A stretch of 64,000 nt of DNA from contig NZ_LN852695.1 in NCBI RefSeq assembly GCF_001244545.1, positions 589,158-653,157 on the forward strand, written 5' to 3'. Both the position numbers and the translations under genes were made by a program. The notes under the pieces were generated by a model that worked only from the letters and a program-made list of their open reading frames with translations, made no database searches and was not told the DNA's origin. The stretch is from Candidatus Stoquefichus sp. SB1 (GTDB lineage: Bacteria > Bacillota_I > Bacilli_A > Erysipelotrichales > Coprobacillaceae). Below are positions 63,890-64,000 of the stretch, piece by piece; positions within the stretch are counted from its first letter, which is position 1; every line of letters starts with the position of its first letter.

Positions 63890-64000
63890 ATGGATTATAA
63901 AATAGTCAGGCTGATAGATAGACCGGAAATAAAGGAACAGGCGGCACAATGGTTTCATGAGAAATGAAATATTCCAATAGAAGCGTATCTGGAAAGTATG
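63890..64000 (+). pseudogene. GNAT acetyltransferase, interrupted by TGA (3' cut by window)
   Basis: The frame reads MDYKIVRLIDRPEIKEQAAQ-WFHEK-stop-NIPIEAYLESM. The phrase 'QAAQWFHEKW(G/N)IPxEAYLESM' is a common GNAT N-terminus, so TGA at 63965-63967 stands where Trp (TGG) is expected. Other genes here end with TGA (41737, 57624), so it is read as a stop, and this is a nonsense-disrupted gene. The rest lies beyond the window. Confidence 0.7.

Noticed and set aside
63965-63967. TGA read as tryptophan
   Set aside because: Several intact genes here terminate at TGA (for example the response regulator and the PHP gene), so the standard code applies and this TGA is a disruption.

Overview
The window looks like the chromosome of a low-GC, Gram-positive, gut-type Firmicute, most likely of the Erysipelotrichales/Coprobacillaceae (Thomasclavelia/Erysipelatoclostridium-like). 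The reasons are strong AT bias, AGGAGG ribosome sites, standard TGA stops, a SpoIIE homologue (so probably a spore former), many PTS/beta-glucoside genes, a lysS T-box and lipoproteins with Gram-positive lipoboxes. The run spoIIE - tilS - hpt - ftsH - hslO - dus - lysS (44.5-60.9 kb) is the gene order typical of the origin-proximal region of Firmicutes. This taxonomic call is inference.

Layout. (1) 0-11.7 kb: pyrimidine/arginine entry. An orphan carB-like gene and a carA-carB operon are separated by a small minus-strand operon (two small membrane proteins, an Xre regulator and a HAD phosphatase). Both carbamoyl-phosphate synthetase units have the same kind of leader: promoter, short U-rich leader peptide, then an intrinsic terminator. 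The 3' end of the second carB is duplicated around a 1.2-kb insert that holds a tandem-repeat structured RNA followed by a PBECR4-like nuclease gene. (2) 11.7-22.4 kb: flavodoxin/MarR pair, LemA-DUF2207-VanY-dUTPase-CapA cluster, pssA-psd (phosphatidylethanolamine), parA-parB and a MATE pump. (3) 22.4-38.4 kb: accessory metabolism with RpiR-EIIC-GH4-ROK, an ABC transporter, DegV, a tandem pair of unknown membrane-active proteins, CapA, GH1, GNAT, YdcF and HAD. (4) 38.5-44.4 kb: prfA-prmC, a two-component system and a serine recombinase. (5) 44.5-60.9 kb: the origin-proximal housekeeping block. It is interrupted by a group of C-rich-loop RNA hairpins (51.6-51.9 kb), a VanZ gene, and a RAT-controlled PTS operon that carries a PHP phosphoesterase and a tyrosine phosphatase in place of a glycosidase. 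(6) 61-64 kb: small accessory genes. These are a type I toxin-antitoxin locus (holin-like toxin plus convergent RNA), an orphan VbhA-like Fic antitoxin, an NTF2-like protein, DUF4177, a lipoprotein, an Imm68-like immunity protein and a nonsense-disrupted acetyltransferase.

The strongest leads for something undescribed are (a) the repeat-RNA/PBECR4 module at 10.5-11.5 kb, where two 54-nt units show compensatory base changes in two stems, an arrangement like type III toxin-antitoxin loci; (b) the paired pyrBI-like leaders upstream of two different carbamoyl-phosphate synthetase lineages; (c) the minus-strand hairpins with anti-Shine-Dalgarno loops between hslO and dus; and (d) the tandem paralogous membrane proteins at 31.4-33.5 kb. 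No tRNA, rRNA, CRISPR array or intact insertion sequence was seen.
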